Positions 33,323 to 40,289 of a DNA stretch of 48,626 bases are shown here, piece by piece. The translations under genes and the position numbers were made by a program. Origin of the DNA: a virus; the IMG/VR virus record IMGVR_UViG_3300021368_001018, positions 1-48,626 of that record, one strand, 5' to 3'. Below the pieces are notes generated by a model. That model did not search any database. It saw only the letters and a program-made list of their open reading frames with translations, and was not told the origin of the DNA. Each line of letters starts with the position of its first letter. The stretch's first letter is position 1.

Positions 33323-34178
33323 TCATTGCCTTTATAATAACTTCTATATTTGGTTTGTTAACAGGATCAGTAAGACAGTTTGCTGGTCTTTTATAGTAAA
33401 TAGGTCCTGCGTCTTTAATATTTTTATCTCTTGCATATATAAAATTCATTCCAAAGAAACGACACTCTTGCATTAATCTTGGTGCCGGATCAAATGTATG
33501 TTTAGTGTAAACGTAAGTATCAAACATACCTAATAAATTTTTTACAGGTACAAATATATGATTTAGATTATGATCTATGTACTTATCTTTGTATGCCAAG
33601 ATACCATGATTTTGGTATTTGTGAATATGTTTTTTTAGTTCAGTATAATAACTTTCGTTTGTGCCTAAAAACAAATATTTAAACTTAACGTCTCTGACTA
33701 TAGGTTTATATACACTGTAGTTAATAATCTTTTCAAATTGTCTACCAACACCATTAGTATAAACTTCATGGTCGCATAAGTCAATTACTTTTTCTGGTTT
33801 AAAAAATTCTAGTGCTAAAGGATATTCTTTAGGGTGGTTTTCTGAATATACTGATATGAGAGGTTTCTTAAATAATAAACGTAAAGTCAATTGTGTATCT
33901 TTATCATAATCTTTAATACTTTTATATGCCAAAGTTAACATACTTCTACCCATGATTAAATTTACATCAGCTTCTTCATAATCAAAATATACATTTTTCA
34001 TATGTATATACTTTTCTGTTAAGGCCTCTATGTAGGTTTCTTTGGTAAATCTGTAGTGAGGTATGATTATAAGCTTTGCATTAATACCTAGATCATTTAG
34101 ATATTGTACTTGTTCAAAGCTATAATGCATTAAACCATCGCCTGGTTTAGAAGTCACTATTACGTTTAATGTACTCAT
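33309..34178 (-). CDS. Probable GT-B glycosyltransferase-like protein
   Basis: 289 residues, first gene of the minus-strand operon. TSKPGDGLMHYSFEQVQYLN (9-28) resembles the N-terminal beta-alpha segment of GT4 enzymes, and TFDPAPRLMQECRFFGMNFI (around 233-252) resembles the donor-binding E-x7-E region of this group (PAPRLMQECRFFG). Between them, the strands LTLRLLFKKPLISVYSENHP and FKYLFLGTNESYYTELKKHI look like the two Rossmann halves. The protein is shorter than usual GT4 members (350-400) so the call is moderate. It is transcribed from a late promoter at 34222, in the opposite direction to the gene at 34266. Confidence 0.55.
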   Translation of the reverse strand: MSTLNVIVTSKPGDGLMHYSFEQVQYLNDLGINAKLIIIPHYRFTKETYIEALTEKYIHMKNVYFDYEEADVNLIMGRSMLTLAYKSIKDYDKDTQLTLRLLFKKPLISVYSENHPKEYPLALEFFKPEKVIDLCDHEVYTNGVGRQFEKIINYSVYKPIVRDVKFKYLFLGTNESYYTELKKHIHKYQNHGILAYKDKYIDHNLNHIFVPVKNLLGMFDTYVYTKHTFDPAPRLMQECRFFGMNFIYARDKNIKDAGPIYYKRPANCLTDPVNKPNIEVIIKAMNDIL

Positions 34179-34221
34179 ATATTAATATAACATTTTTTGT
34201 CTATTTTGTCAATGTTATGCA

Positions 34222-34229
34222 TATTTATA
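34222..34229 (-). promoter_or_regulatory. T4-type late promoter for the minus-strand operon
   Basis: Plus-strand TATTTATA reads TATAAATA on the minus strand, 44 bases upstream of the first gene of the 34178-to-23292 operon. It is separated by only five bases from the plus-strand copy at 34235, making a divergent promoter pair. Confidence 0.75.
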
Positions 34230-34234
34230 ACTCA

Positions 34235-34242
34235 TATAAATA
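34235..34242 (+). promoter_or_regulatory. T4-type late promoter
   Basis: Exact TATAAATA, 23 bases before the ATG at 34266. Together with the minus-strand copy it forms the sequence TATTTATA-ACTCA-TATAAATA. Confidence 0.75.
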
Positions 34243-34265
34243 GTATAATAGAGAATGGAGGCTTT

Positions 34266-34424
34266 ATGACCATAAAAGAAACACACAAAGATTTAAAAAA
34301 GAAAGTAAATGAATTAATCACTACAAGAAGATCAACCAGAGATTCTAAAAGTTGGTTTGATTTAAGAGAGTTAAAAAAATGGAAATTAAAGGCGAAAGAA
34401 AAACTATTAAAAAGTAAAAAATGA
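34266..34424 (+). CDS. Small DUF465/YdcH-like protein
   Basis: 52 residues. The ATG at 34266 has TGGAGG eight bases upstream, so I use it instead of any earlier start. KETHKDLKKKVNELITTR then LRELKKWKLKAKEKLLK has the pattern of the DUF465 (YdcH) family: short N-terminal helix, an acid/basic turn and a second helix with LKKxKLxxK. Such small coiled-coil proteins are found in proteobacteria and their phages; the role is not established. It is the first gene of a plus-strand set that continues with a nitroreductase-like gene, overlapping it by four bases. Confidence 0.6.
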   Translation: MTIKETHKDLKKKVNELITTRRSTRDSKSWFDLRELKKWKLKAKEKLLKSKK

Positions 34425-35089
34425 TAGATGAAGTATTAAGTAAAAGAAGACATGTTATAGAATTTGAAAGTGATTTTAAAGATGACCTATTAATAAAATC
34501 GCTTTTACAAAAAACATGGAAGGTCACACCTTCAAAAAATCAACTTATGGCATATACGGTAAATGTTATAGGTACAGATCAAAGAGAAATTAAAGAGGCA
34601 GTTTATGATATTTGTACTCAAAATGAAAGAGACGTAAACGATGATTTATACGTAAAATTACAAAATGATAAACATATAATAAATGAAAACTTGCTTTGTC
34701 TATTGACTGCACCATATCTTTTGATATTTACAAATAGACTTGTTGATACACCTAATAAAAAAATTAACGGTAATAAAGAAAACGGTGTTTATTATGAGGC
34801 TACTGATCCTAAAAACTTTGAGCAGTCATATTCAACTAATTGTATTGAAGTTGGTATGTTTGCAAAATGTTTGACAGGACTTTGTTTGGAAAATAATTTA
34901 GATGTTTCATATACAAAATGTTTTTCAAATAGTCCTAAAAAATGGACAAAAACAATACCATTTATTAGAACAAGTCCTATAATGATTATGACTATTGGTA
35001 AAGGAAAAGTATATAAAAAACCTGAAAAATATAATGATGAGATATTAGATAAACGTCCAGATTTTGGAAAAATTATTAATTGGATATAA
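34421..35089 (+). CDS. Nitroreductase-like protein
   Basis: 222 residues. The start VLSKRRHVIEFE and the segment WKVTPSKNQLMAYTVNVIG (33-51) match the FMN-binding and dimer-helix region of nitroreductase-fold enzymes (SxRxxRxF and xPSxxNxQP). The Arg and Ser residues for FMN phosphate are thus present; the rest is divergent and short of the usual catalytic glycine-rich GxxGxG. Related proteins in marine phages are annotated as nitroreductases. Nitroreductase-fold enzymes reduce quinones, flavins or nitro groups, and some (for example BluB and cofactor-free dehalogenases) do unrelated chemistry. It overlaps the gene before it by four bases. The following gene starts two bases after the stop. 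Confidence 0.6.
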   Translation: MIDEVLSKRRHVIEFESDFKDDLLIKSLLQKTWKVTPSKNQLMAYTVNVIGTDQREIKEAVYDICTQNERDVNDDLYVKLQNDKHIINENLLCLLTAPYLLIFTNRLVDTPNKKINGNKENGVYYEATDPKNFEQSYSTNCIEVGMFAKCLTGLCLENNLDVSYTKCFSNSPKKWTKTIPFIRTSPIMIMTIGKGKVYKKPEKYNDEILDKRPDFGKIINWI

Positions 35090-35091
35090 AA

Positions 35092-35553
35092 ATGAAAACA
35101 TATCAATACGATCTAGAAAAAATTAAACAAGAGTTATCAACGCTGCCTGAATATAAGAAACAGTTATACTTACAAGGGTATTCAAAAGATATGAATCCTG
35201 AAGAAGGAGCTGGCGATGGCTATGCTATAGATAGCGTAGAACACACTTATAATATACCTCTTTTTGATATACCTTACATTAATAGTATAATGCAAGAACA
35301 TAAACTTACTAGAACGAGATTGATGAGAATGAAACCAAAATCATGCTATCTATGGCACAATGACTTAACAAAGAGATTACATATACCAATTGAAACACAT
35401 GAACATTGTTTTTTGATATTAGATAATGATAGATTTCATATACCAGCCACAGGTGAAGCATATGTGATAGATACTACAAAAAAACATACGGCGTTAAATT
35501 GTTCAACAATAAATCGTGTTCATATTGTTGGAGGTTTGCCAAATGGAGAATAG
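35092..35553 (+). CDS. 2OG-Fe(II) oxygenase, aspartyl/prolyl hydroxylase type
   Basis: 153 residues from the ATG at 35092. HND at 89-91 (HxD), the basic stretch RLHIPIETHEHC (95-106), His132 in KKHTALN and Arg142 in NRVHIVG make up the Fe(II) and 2-oxoglutarate set of the Asp/Asn beta-hydroxylase family, which also includes L-proline hydroxylases. It differs in motif spacing from the oxygenase at 938, so the phage has two unrelated subfamily members. The substrate could be a free amino acid, a side chain or a biosynthetic intermediate. It is followed by a radical SAM gene that overlaps its end by 11 bases. The Shine-Dalgarno is weak. Confidence 0.82.
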   Translation: MKTYQYDLEKIKQELSTLPEYKKQLYLQGYSKDMNPEEGAGDGYAIDSVEHTYNIPLFDIPYINSIMQEHKLTRTRLMRMKPKSCYLWHNDLTKRLHIPIETHEHCFLILDNDRFHIPATGEAYVIDTTKKHTALNCSTINRVHIVGGLPNGE

Positions 35554-36895
35554 ATTTCCTACGGCCGATGAAAGATGGCCTAGAGCAGGAGAAGTTATCA
35601 AAGAAGATATACTTTATGACGCCGTTATTACATCACTACCAGGCATGGACAAAAGTAAACCTGCACCTGGTCCTTCTTTTCTAAAAGGTTATCTAGAACC
35701 ATTAGGTTTCAAAATTAAAGTTGTTGACGGTCATATGTATGACACGTTAGATAATATAGAAAAAGAAATAAACAAATACAATTTTAGATGGTTAGGTATA
35801 TCAGTATTTTCTTTTATGCAAAAAGAAGATGGTTTAAATCTAGGTAAAAGATTTGAAAATGTATTTTATGGTGGTTCGGGTGTTGATATTAAATGGCCAA
35901 CTCCTTATTACATAGTAGGAGAAGGAGAATATGCTTTACGTGAGTTCTTAAATGGCAACTTTGATTATCCAGGTATCAACGGAAAATTACCAGTACAGAT
36001 AGAGAACATAGAAGACTTACCACCACCAGACTATTCAGACGTAATACAACATCAAAAATATAGAAAGTTTGTAATATCAGGATCAAGAGGTTGTGTTAGA
36101 AATTGTACCTTTTGTGATGTTGCAAGTATATGGCCTAAATTTAGATGGAAGACAGGTAAGAAAATCGCTGATGAAATGCACCAAGTATCTGAACAAACAG
36201 GCACAAAGAAAATACACTTTTCAGATTCATTAATCAATGGCTCTATGAAACATTTTAGAGATTTATGTAGAGAATTAGCAAGTAGGCCTAAAAAGATTAA
36301 ATGGGAGGCACAGTTTATTGTAAGAGATAAAAAGACTTTCTCACAAGAAGACTTTGACAATCTAGCAAACTCTGGTTGCAATGGACTAGAAATGGGTATA
36401 GAAGCAGGTAATGAGGAAGTTAGAGACCATATGAGAAAGAAATTTAGTAATGAAGATATAAAATATTTTGTGGAAAATCTCGGAAAGCGGAATATAACTA
36501 TGAAGTTCTTACTGATTGTCGGTTATCCTACGGAAACGGAAGAAATGTTTGAAGATACTCTGCAACTATTAAGAGATTATGCCAAGTATTCTCATTTAAT
36601 TAGTATATCGCACCACGTGATGATGACTTTTAAAAATACTCCATTAGATTTTGATCATAGAGAGTTATTTGATAGTGAGTTTGGATTTAAATGGAAAAAT
36701 GAAAACTCTGATTTTGATATACGATTTGAAAGATTTATAAAAGTATATGAATTGGGAGTTAAACTAGGTTATCAATTTCAAGCACACTGTTTAGAAAAAA
36801 TAGAAAGATATAAATCTGATAAACTTAATGAAGATAGAAAGTCAATAGGATTTGTACACCCTAAAGATAAGAATAAATTACACGTACAATCTTAA
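35543..36895 (+). CDS. Radical SAM enzyme with B12-binding-like N-terminal domain
   Basis: 450 residues from the ATG at 35543, with GGAGG (35530-35534) eight bases upstream. The first 160 residues form a Rossmann-like domain (YDAVITSLPGMDKSKPAPGP then LKGYLEPLGFKIKVVDGH) as in BchE/MiaB-type cobalamin-binding radical SAM proteins; the His-box DxHxxG that anchors cobalamin is not visible, so B12 binding is uncertain. SRGCVRNCTFC (181-191) has the CxxxCxxC motif (Cys184, Cys188, Cys191), then FSDSLINGS, GLEMGIEAGNEEVRDHMRKK and LLIVGYPTETEEMFEDTLQL complete the barrel. The gene is convergent with the TonB receptor gene, with interleaved stops. Confidence 0.85.
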   Translation: MENRFPTADERWPRAGEVIKEDILYDAVITSLPGMDKSKPAPGPSFLKGYLEPLGFKIKVVDGHMYDTLDNIEKEINKYNFRWLGISVFSFMQKEDGLNLGKRFENVFYGGSGVDIKWPTPYYIVGEGEYALREFLNGNFDYPGINGKLPVQIENIEDLPPPDYSDVIQHQKYRKFVISGSRGCVRNCTFCDVASIWPKFRWKTGKKIADEMHQVSEQTGTKKIHFSDSLINGSMKHFRDLCRELASRPKKIKWEAQFIVRDKKTFSQEDFDNLANSGCNGLEMGIEAGNEEVRDHMRKKFSNEDIKYFVENLGKRNITMKFLLIVGYPTETEEMFEDTLQLLRDYAKYSHLISISHHVMMTFKNTPLDFDHRELFDSEFGFKWKNENSDFDIRFERFIKVYELGVKLGYQFQAHCLEKIERYKSDKLNEDRKSIGFVHPKDKNKLHVQS

Positions 36896-38484
36896 AAAGA
36901 TTTATTAAATCCTAAAGTAAACTTTCTTCCTTCTTGATTAAACCCATGAGGTGATTCATAGTTTTCATCTAATACATTTGTTAGACTAATACCAAAGTCT
37001 ATGCCATAGTAATTATATCCAAGATTTAAATCTAATAGGTGTGTTTCAGGCATTGATATAGTTGACCAATTAGAATTGTGTACATCTAAATGTTTGCCTT
37101 TATATTTGTAATTGGTAGTTATAGAAAAATTATTTTCTAATTCTTTCGTATGCATAAAGCCAAGAGACCAATTAGGCCTTCTTAAATTTACACTATCGTT
37201 TGTTTTACTGTTTAAATGACTAACAAAAAATTTAGAGTTCTCTTGTTTAAAACTAAACTCTATACCATCAGAATTTAAATTACCAATATCATTTTTAAAT
37301 ATAGTTGTTGTAAAGTTATTTTTAGTTAGTGTTAGTTCTTGTGATTCACCATACTCAATATCTGTCCAAGTAGTTTCATCTTTATAACTTGTTGATGTAC
37401 TACCACTTATACTTAAACCATCTTCTATTTCTTTAAAGAAGCCTAATTTATATGTTTCGTGTTCTTCATCAATTCTATGATGATATGAAAATATATTGTG
37501 TGAAAAATTAAAGAAGTATCCTAAATTATGATGTTGACCTGTTAATGATTCATTATGTTTGTAATCAAAACCAAATCCATATTTTTGTTTTTGATGTGTG
37601 CCTCTTATAGTGTAGTTTTCACTTTCATAGTGAGAGTTATCATAATCTCTATCATATTCATGTGTATGAAAAGTTAAACTGTTATTTAAATAATCAACAC
37701 CTGTTTGTAAAGCAAAGAAAGTATTATCTGCCCATTTTCCGTCTTGTATAGAAACATTATGGCCGTCTAAATCTGTAAGTGTGTTTCTTGCAAACCAAGT
37801 TGTTCGCCAATGTACAAGATCGTACCACTTACTTACATTAACACCTATTGTTTTATTATTAGTACCATCTTTCTCGTCAGCACCTGATAAAGCAGATACA
37901 TTTTCTGATTTGTGTTGACCTGCTGAAACAGATATATCAAAATCATTTAATCTAGTATAATAATTACCATTAATAGTACTATCATTACCATTACCAGATA
38001 AACTTAATCTTTTATCATAATCTACAGTTGTTCTAAAGTTGATTGCACCACCAACGGCGTCTGCTCCCCAATGAGCACCTTGTGACCCTTTATATACATC
38101 TACTTGTACAACATTGAACATAAAGTCTTGACCAACATCGTGGGCACCTGTGGGTGTAGAGAAGTCATTGATAGGTATGCCGTTCAATAAAACTAATGTG
38201 TGATTAGAGTTTGTACCTCTTAAAAACAAAGATGATTGTTGACCTGTTGGACCTGATTGGGTTACGTCTAGGCCTTGAATATGATTTAATACTTTAGGTA
38301 GGTCTATGAGATTGTGTTTTTCTATTTCCGATTTTGTTATTGTATATGTGGGTGTTATCTTATCTCCTAGTGCATTTGAATTGTTTATATTTGGATATAT
38401 GGTTACACAAGGAACATCGTCTTCCCAATTACACGCATAGGCATTGGAAATCAATAACAAAAGTATAACAAAGACTCTCAGCAT
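36892..38484 (-). CDS. TonB-dependent outer-membrane receptor, BtuB-like
   Basis: 530 residues from the ATG at 38484. The N-terminus MLRVFVILLLLISNAYA is a signal peptide (cleavage after Ala17). Residues 42-152 are the plug domain, with SSLFLRGTNSNHTLVLLNGI and YKGSQGAHWGADAVGGAIN, which correspond closely to the E. coli BtuB plug. The remainder (153-530) is a beta-barrel of alternating hydrophobic and polar segments, ending in EGRKFTLGFNKSF with the C-terminal Phe needed for outer-membrane assembly. The barrel of about 378 residues is shorter than BtuB's (about 460). VPCVTIYPN (24-32) may be the TonB box. It would import cobalamin or another chelate, or act in superinfection exclusion. No clear ribosome-binding site precedes the ATG. 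Confidence 0.88.
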   Translation of the reverse strand: MLRVFVILLLLISNAYACNWEDDVPCVTIYPNINNSNALGDKITPTYTITKSEIEKHNLIDLPKVLNHIQGLDVTQSGPTGQQSSLFLRGTNSNHTLVLLNGIPINDFSTPTGAHDVGQDFMFNVVQVDVYKGSQGAHWGADAVGGAINFRTTVDYDKRLSLSGNGNDSTINGNYYTRLNDFDISVSAGQHKSENVSALSGADEKDGTNNKTIGVNVSKWYDLVHWRTTWFARNTLTDLDGHNVSIQDGKWADNTFFALQTGVDYLNNSLTFHTHEYDRDYDNSHYESENYTIRGTHQKQKYGFGFDYKHNESLTGQHHNLGYFFNFSHNIFSYHHRIDEEHETYKLGFFKEIEDGLSISGSTSTSYKDETTWTDIEYGESQELTLTKNNFTTTIFKNDIGNLNSDGIEFSFKQENSKFFVSHLNSKTNDSVNLRRPNWSLGFMHTKELENNFSITTNYKYKGKHLDVHNSNWSTISMPETHLLDLNLGYNYYGIDFGISLTNVLDENYESPHGFNQEGRKFTLGFNKSF

Positions 38485-38532
38485 TATATTATATAGTATA
38501 CATTTTTTAGTACAAAATGGCAACTCTCCTTA

Positions 38533-38540
38533 TATAAATA
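38533..38540 (+). promoter_or_regulatory. T4-type late promoter
   Basis: Exact TATAAATA, five bases before the ATG at 38546 of the small virion protein. It lies in the 61-base gap shared with the receptor gene that starts at 38484 on the other strand. Confidence 0.7.
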
Positions 38541-38545
38541 ACTAC

Positions 38546-38896
38546 ATGGCGGGCATAGCAAACTTAACAATAGATCAAGGATCCAATTTTACTTACGACC
38601 TAGAAGTCACTAACTCTGACGGAACGGCGTTTGATCTTACTGGATTTACAATGGTTGCAAAAGCAGCTCAAGGTTATGCAACTACTTACCCTAGAGTATT
38701 ATTTACTAGTACATGTACAAGTGACATGGCCGTTCAAGGTGTTGTGACTATCAGTTTAACTGCTGATCAAACAAAAGCTATGAAAGCTGGTCGTTGGGTT
38801 TTTGATGTTGTTGCAACTCACACTGATAGTACGGTTACTCGTTTATTAGAGGGTATCGCAATTGTCACACCGTCTGTAGTAAAAGCCTTTACTTAA
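38546..38896 (+). CDS. Small virion structural protein (marine phage family)
   Basis: 116 residues from the ATG at 38546; an upstream extension into the receptor gene region has no ribosome-binding site. MAGIANLTIDQGSNFTYDLE followed by AFDLTGFTMVAKAA is a beta-rich domain I associate with small structural proteins of marine T4-like phages. Further strands VVTISLTADQTKAMKAGRWV and TRLLEGIAIVTPSV follow, as in Ig-like or neck-fibre domains. No enzymatic motif. Preceded by a late promoter and enclosed by unrelated minus-strand genes, it is the only structural gene between 23.3 and 42.4 kb, which suggests a transposed or modular unit. It converges with the gene at 38889 with an eight-base overlap. 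Confidence 0.7.
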   Translation: MAGIANLTIDQGSNFTYDLEVTNSDGTAFDLTGFTMVAKAAQGYATTYPRVLFTSTCTSDMAVQGVVTISLTADQTKAMKAGRWVFDVVATHTDSTVTRLLEGIAIVTPSVVKAFT

Positions 38897-40289
38897 TATA
38901 TTCAAACACTGCTTTGTTCATACCTTTGTGAACAAGTTTAAACTCTGCTTTATTCATAAAGTTTTCTAGAGTAGCCCATTTTAATCCAGAAATATCGTCA
39001 AATACCCATACAGTTTGATCTGCTTTTCTTTGATTAAAGAAAACGGCCTCTTTCATAACAGATAATGTATCATGTGGACCATCAAAGTGTATCATTTCGT
39101 ATTTGTCTACCATTCTTTTATATTCATCATAGACAGGATAACCATCAGCAAATCTTTTCATAAATTCAGTATCTTCAAAGTTAACTAAATGAAACTCTGG
39201 ATAATCTTCAGCAAAGTTTATCAATGTAGTCTTTCTCATTAAATTATCATAGTTAAACTTTCTTGCTAATACACTATCAGAAGCTGCATAGTCAATATTG
39301 CCGTAAGGATCAACACCTAAATGAACAAGACTAGTATTAGGGTGATGATGTCTATATGCGTCTATAATAGTTTTACTTCCTAGACCTAATCTAACACCAA
39401 TCTCCATACTCGCACCTATAGGATTTTTTAATCTTTTTACTGCGTCTGCTAATGAATTATATTCAACACTGTCGCCTGTAAATTTTTCTCCTTCGTTTAC
39501 TTCTAATGCATATTTTCCTGTTTCAGGATCAATACCTGGATATACTCTTTTAACTGCTTTTGCAGTCTTATCAATAAATCTAGTATCTTTGGCACCTTTG
39601 CCTTCAACTTCCGTTTTATATGTTGTTGTATCGTGACCTAAATCATTTACTGTTGGTATTTTAGTTTCAGCAAACATATCACGATTATTCATAATTTGAC
39701 CAACTTGAAACGTACTATTACCTGTGTGTCTACAACGTATTGTAGTATCAGCAAATATTTTAAATCCTTTTGATCTTGCTTTTCTACAGAAATCAACATC
39801 TTCAGAAACAGTATTGTTGTGATCTAGTGCTGAGTGATAAGTGAAGTAAGGATAACCAACTTTTCTAAAAACTTCTCCTTTAATCAAAGCACAACCCATA
39901 CCACACGCAACTATTTCAAAGAAAGGATTGTCTTTACAGTTTTCCCATGGTATACGTCTAGAACCGCCGTTAGGACCTGCTTCGTAAATTTCTAATGAGT
40001 GTGTACCTGGTATTCTTTGTATATAAAGACCTGACACTATATCTACATCATGTTTTACCATTTTGACTAATGTATCTTTATCAAAGGCAATATCACTATC
40101 TACTGAAAACAGATAGTCATAATGTTCAGCCCATGAGGCTATTAAATTTCTTATTTGATCTATTTGATATCCATAAAAGAATTGAAACTCTACTTTAAAT
40201 CCTTCTGGCGCTGTTAAATCGTATATTGCTTTGTATGTATCCGGCTCAATATACTTATTTGTTGGAATTGCTATTAATATTTTTTTCAT
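38889..40289 (-). CDS. Glycosyltransferase fused to a methyltransferase domain
   Basis: 466 residues with two domains. Residues 1-220 look like a GT-A glycosyltransferase: MKKILIAIPTNKYIEPDTYK, the DxD at 64-66 in LFSVDSDIAFDKDTL, and EDVDFCRKARSKGFKIFAD, which is typical of GT2. After a linker, residues about 290-466 are a class I methyltransferase: ASMEIGVRLGLGSKTIIDAY, HLGVDPYGNIDY, MIHFDGPHDTLSVMKEAVFF and VWVFDDISGLKW, as in the Methyltransf_24/macrocin-O-methyltransferase group. One chain would add and then methylate a sugar, or methylate the acceptor. It overlaps the downstream end of the gene at 40286 by four bases, so both are co-translated. Confidence 0.82.
   Translation of the reverse strand: MKKILIAIPTNKYIEPDTYKAIYDLTAPEGFKVEFQFFYGYQIDQIRNLIASWAEHYDYLFSVDSDIAFDKDTLVKMVKHDVDIVSGLYIQRIPGTHSLEIYEAGPNGGSRRIPWENCKDNPFFEIVACGMGCALIKGEVFRKVGYPYFTYHSALDHNNTVSEDVDFCRKARSKGFKIFADTTIRCRHTGNSTFQVGQIMNNRDMFAETKIPTVNDLGHDTTTYKTEVEGKGAKDTRFIDKTAKAVKRVYPGIDPETGKYALEVNEGEKFTGDSVEYNSLADAVKRLKNPIGASMEIGVRLGLGSKTIIDAYRHHHPNTSLVHLGVDPYGNIDYAASDSVLARKFNYDNLMRKTTLINFAEDYPEFHLVNFEDTEFMKRFADGYPVYDEYKRMVDKYEMIHFDGPHDTLSVMKEAVFFNQRKADQTVWVFDDISGLKWATLENFMNKAEFKLVHKGMNKAVFEYIK

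Noticed and set aside
22075-34178. A defence or restriction-modification island
   Set aside because: No nuclease, DNA methylase of target-recognition type or toxin-antitoxin pair is visible; the genes are of sugar and radical chemistry.
38484-38523. TTG start giving a 13-residue longer TonB receptor
   Set aside because: The extension MPFCTKKCILYNI would spoil the signal peptide, and the AAGGAG is only two bases from the TTG; the ATG at 38484 gives a normal signal sequence.
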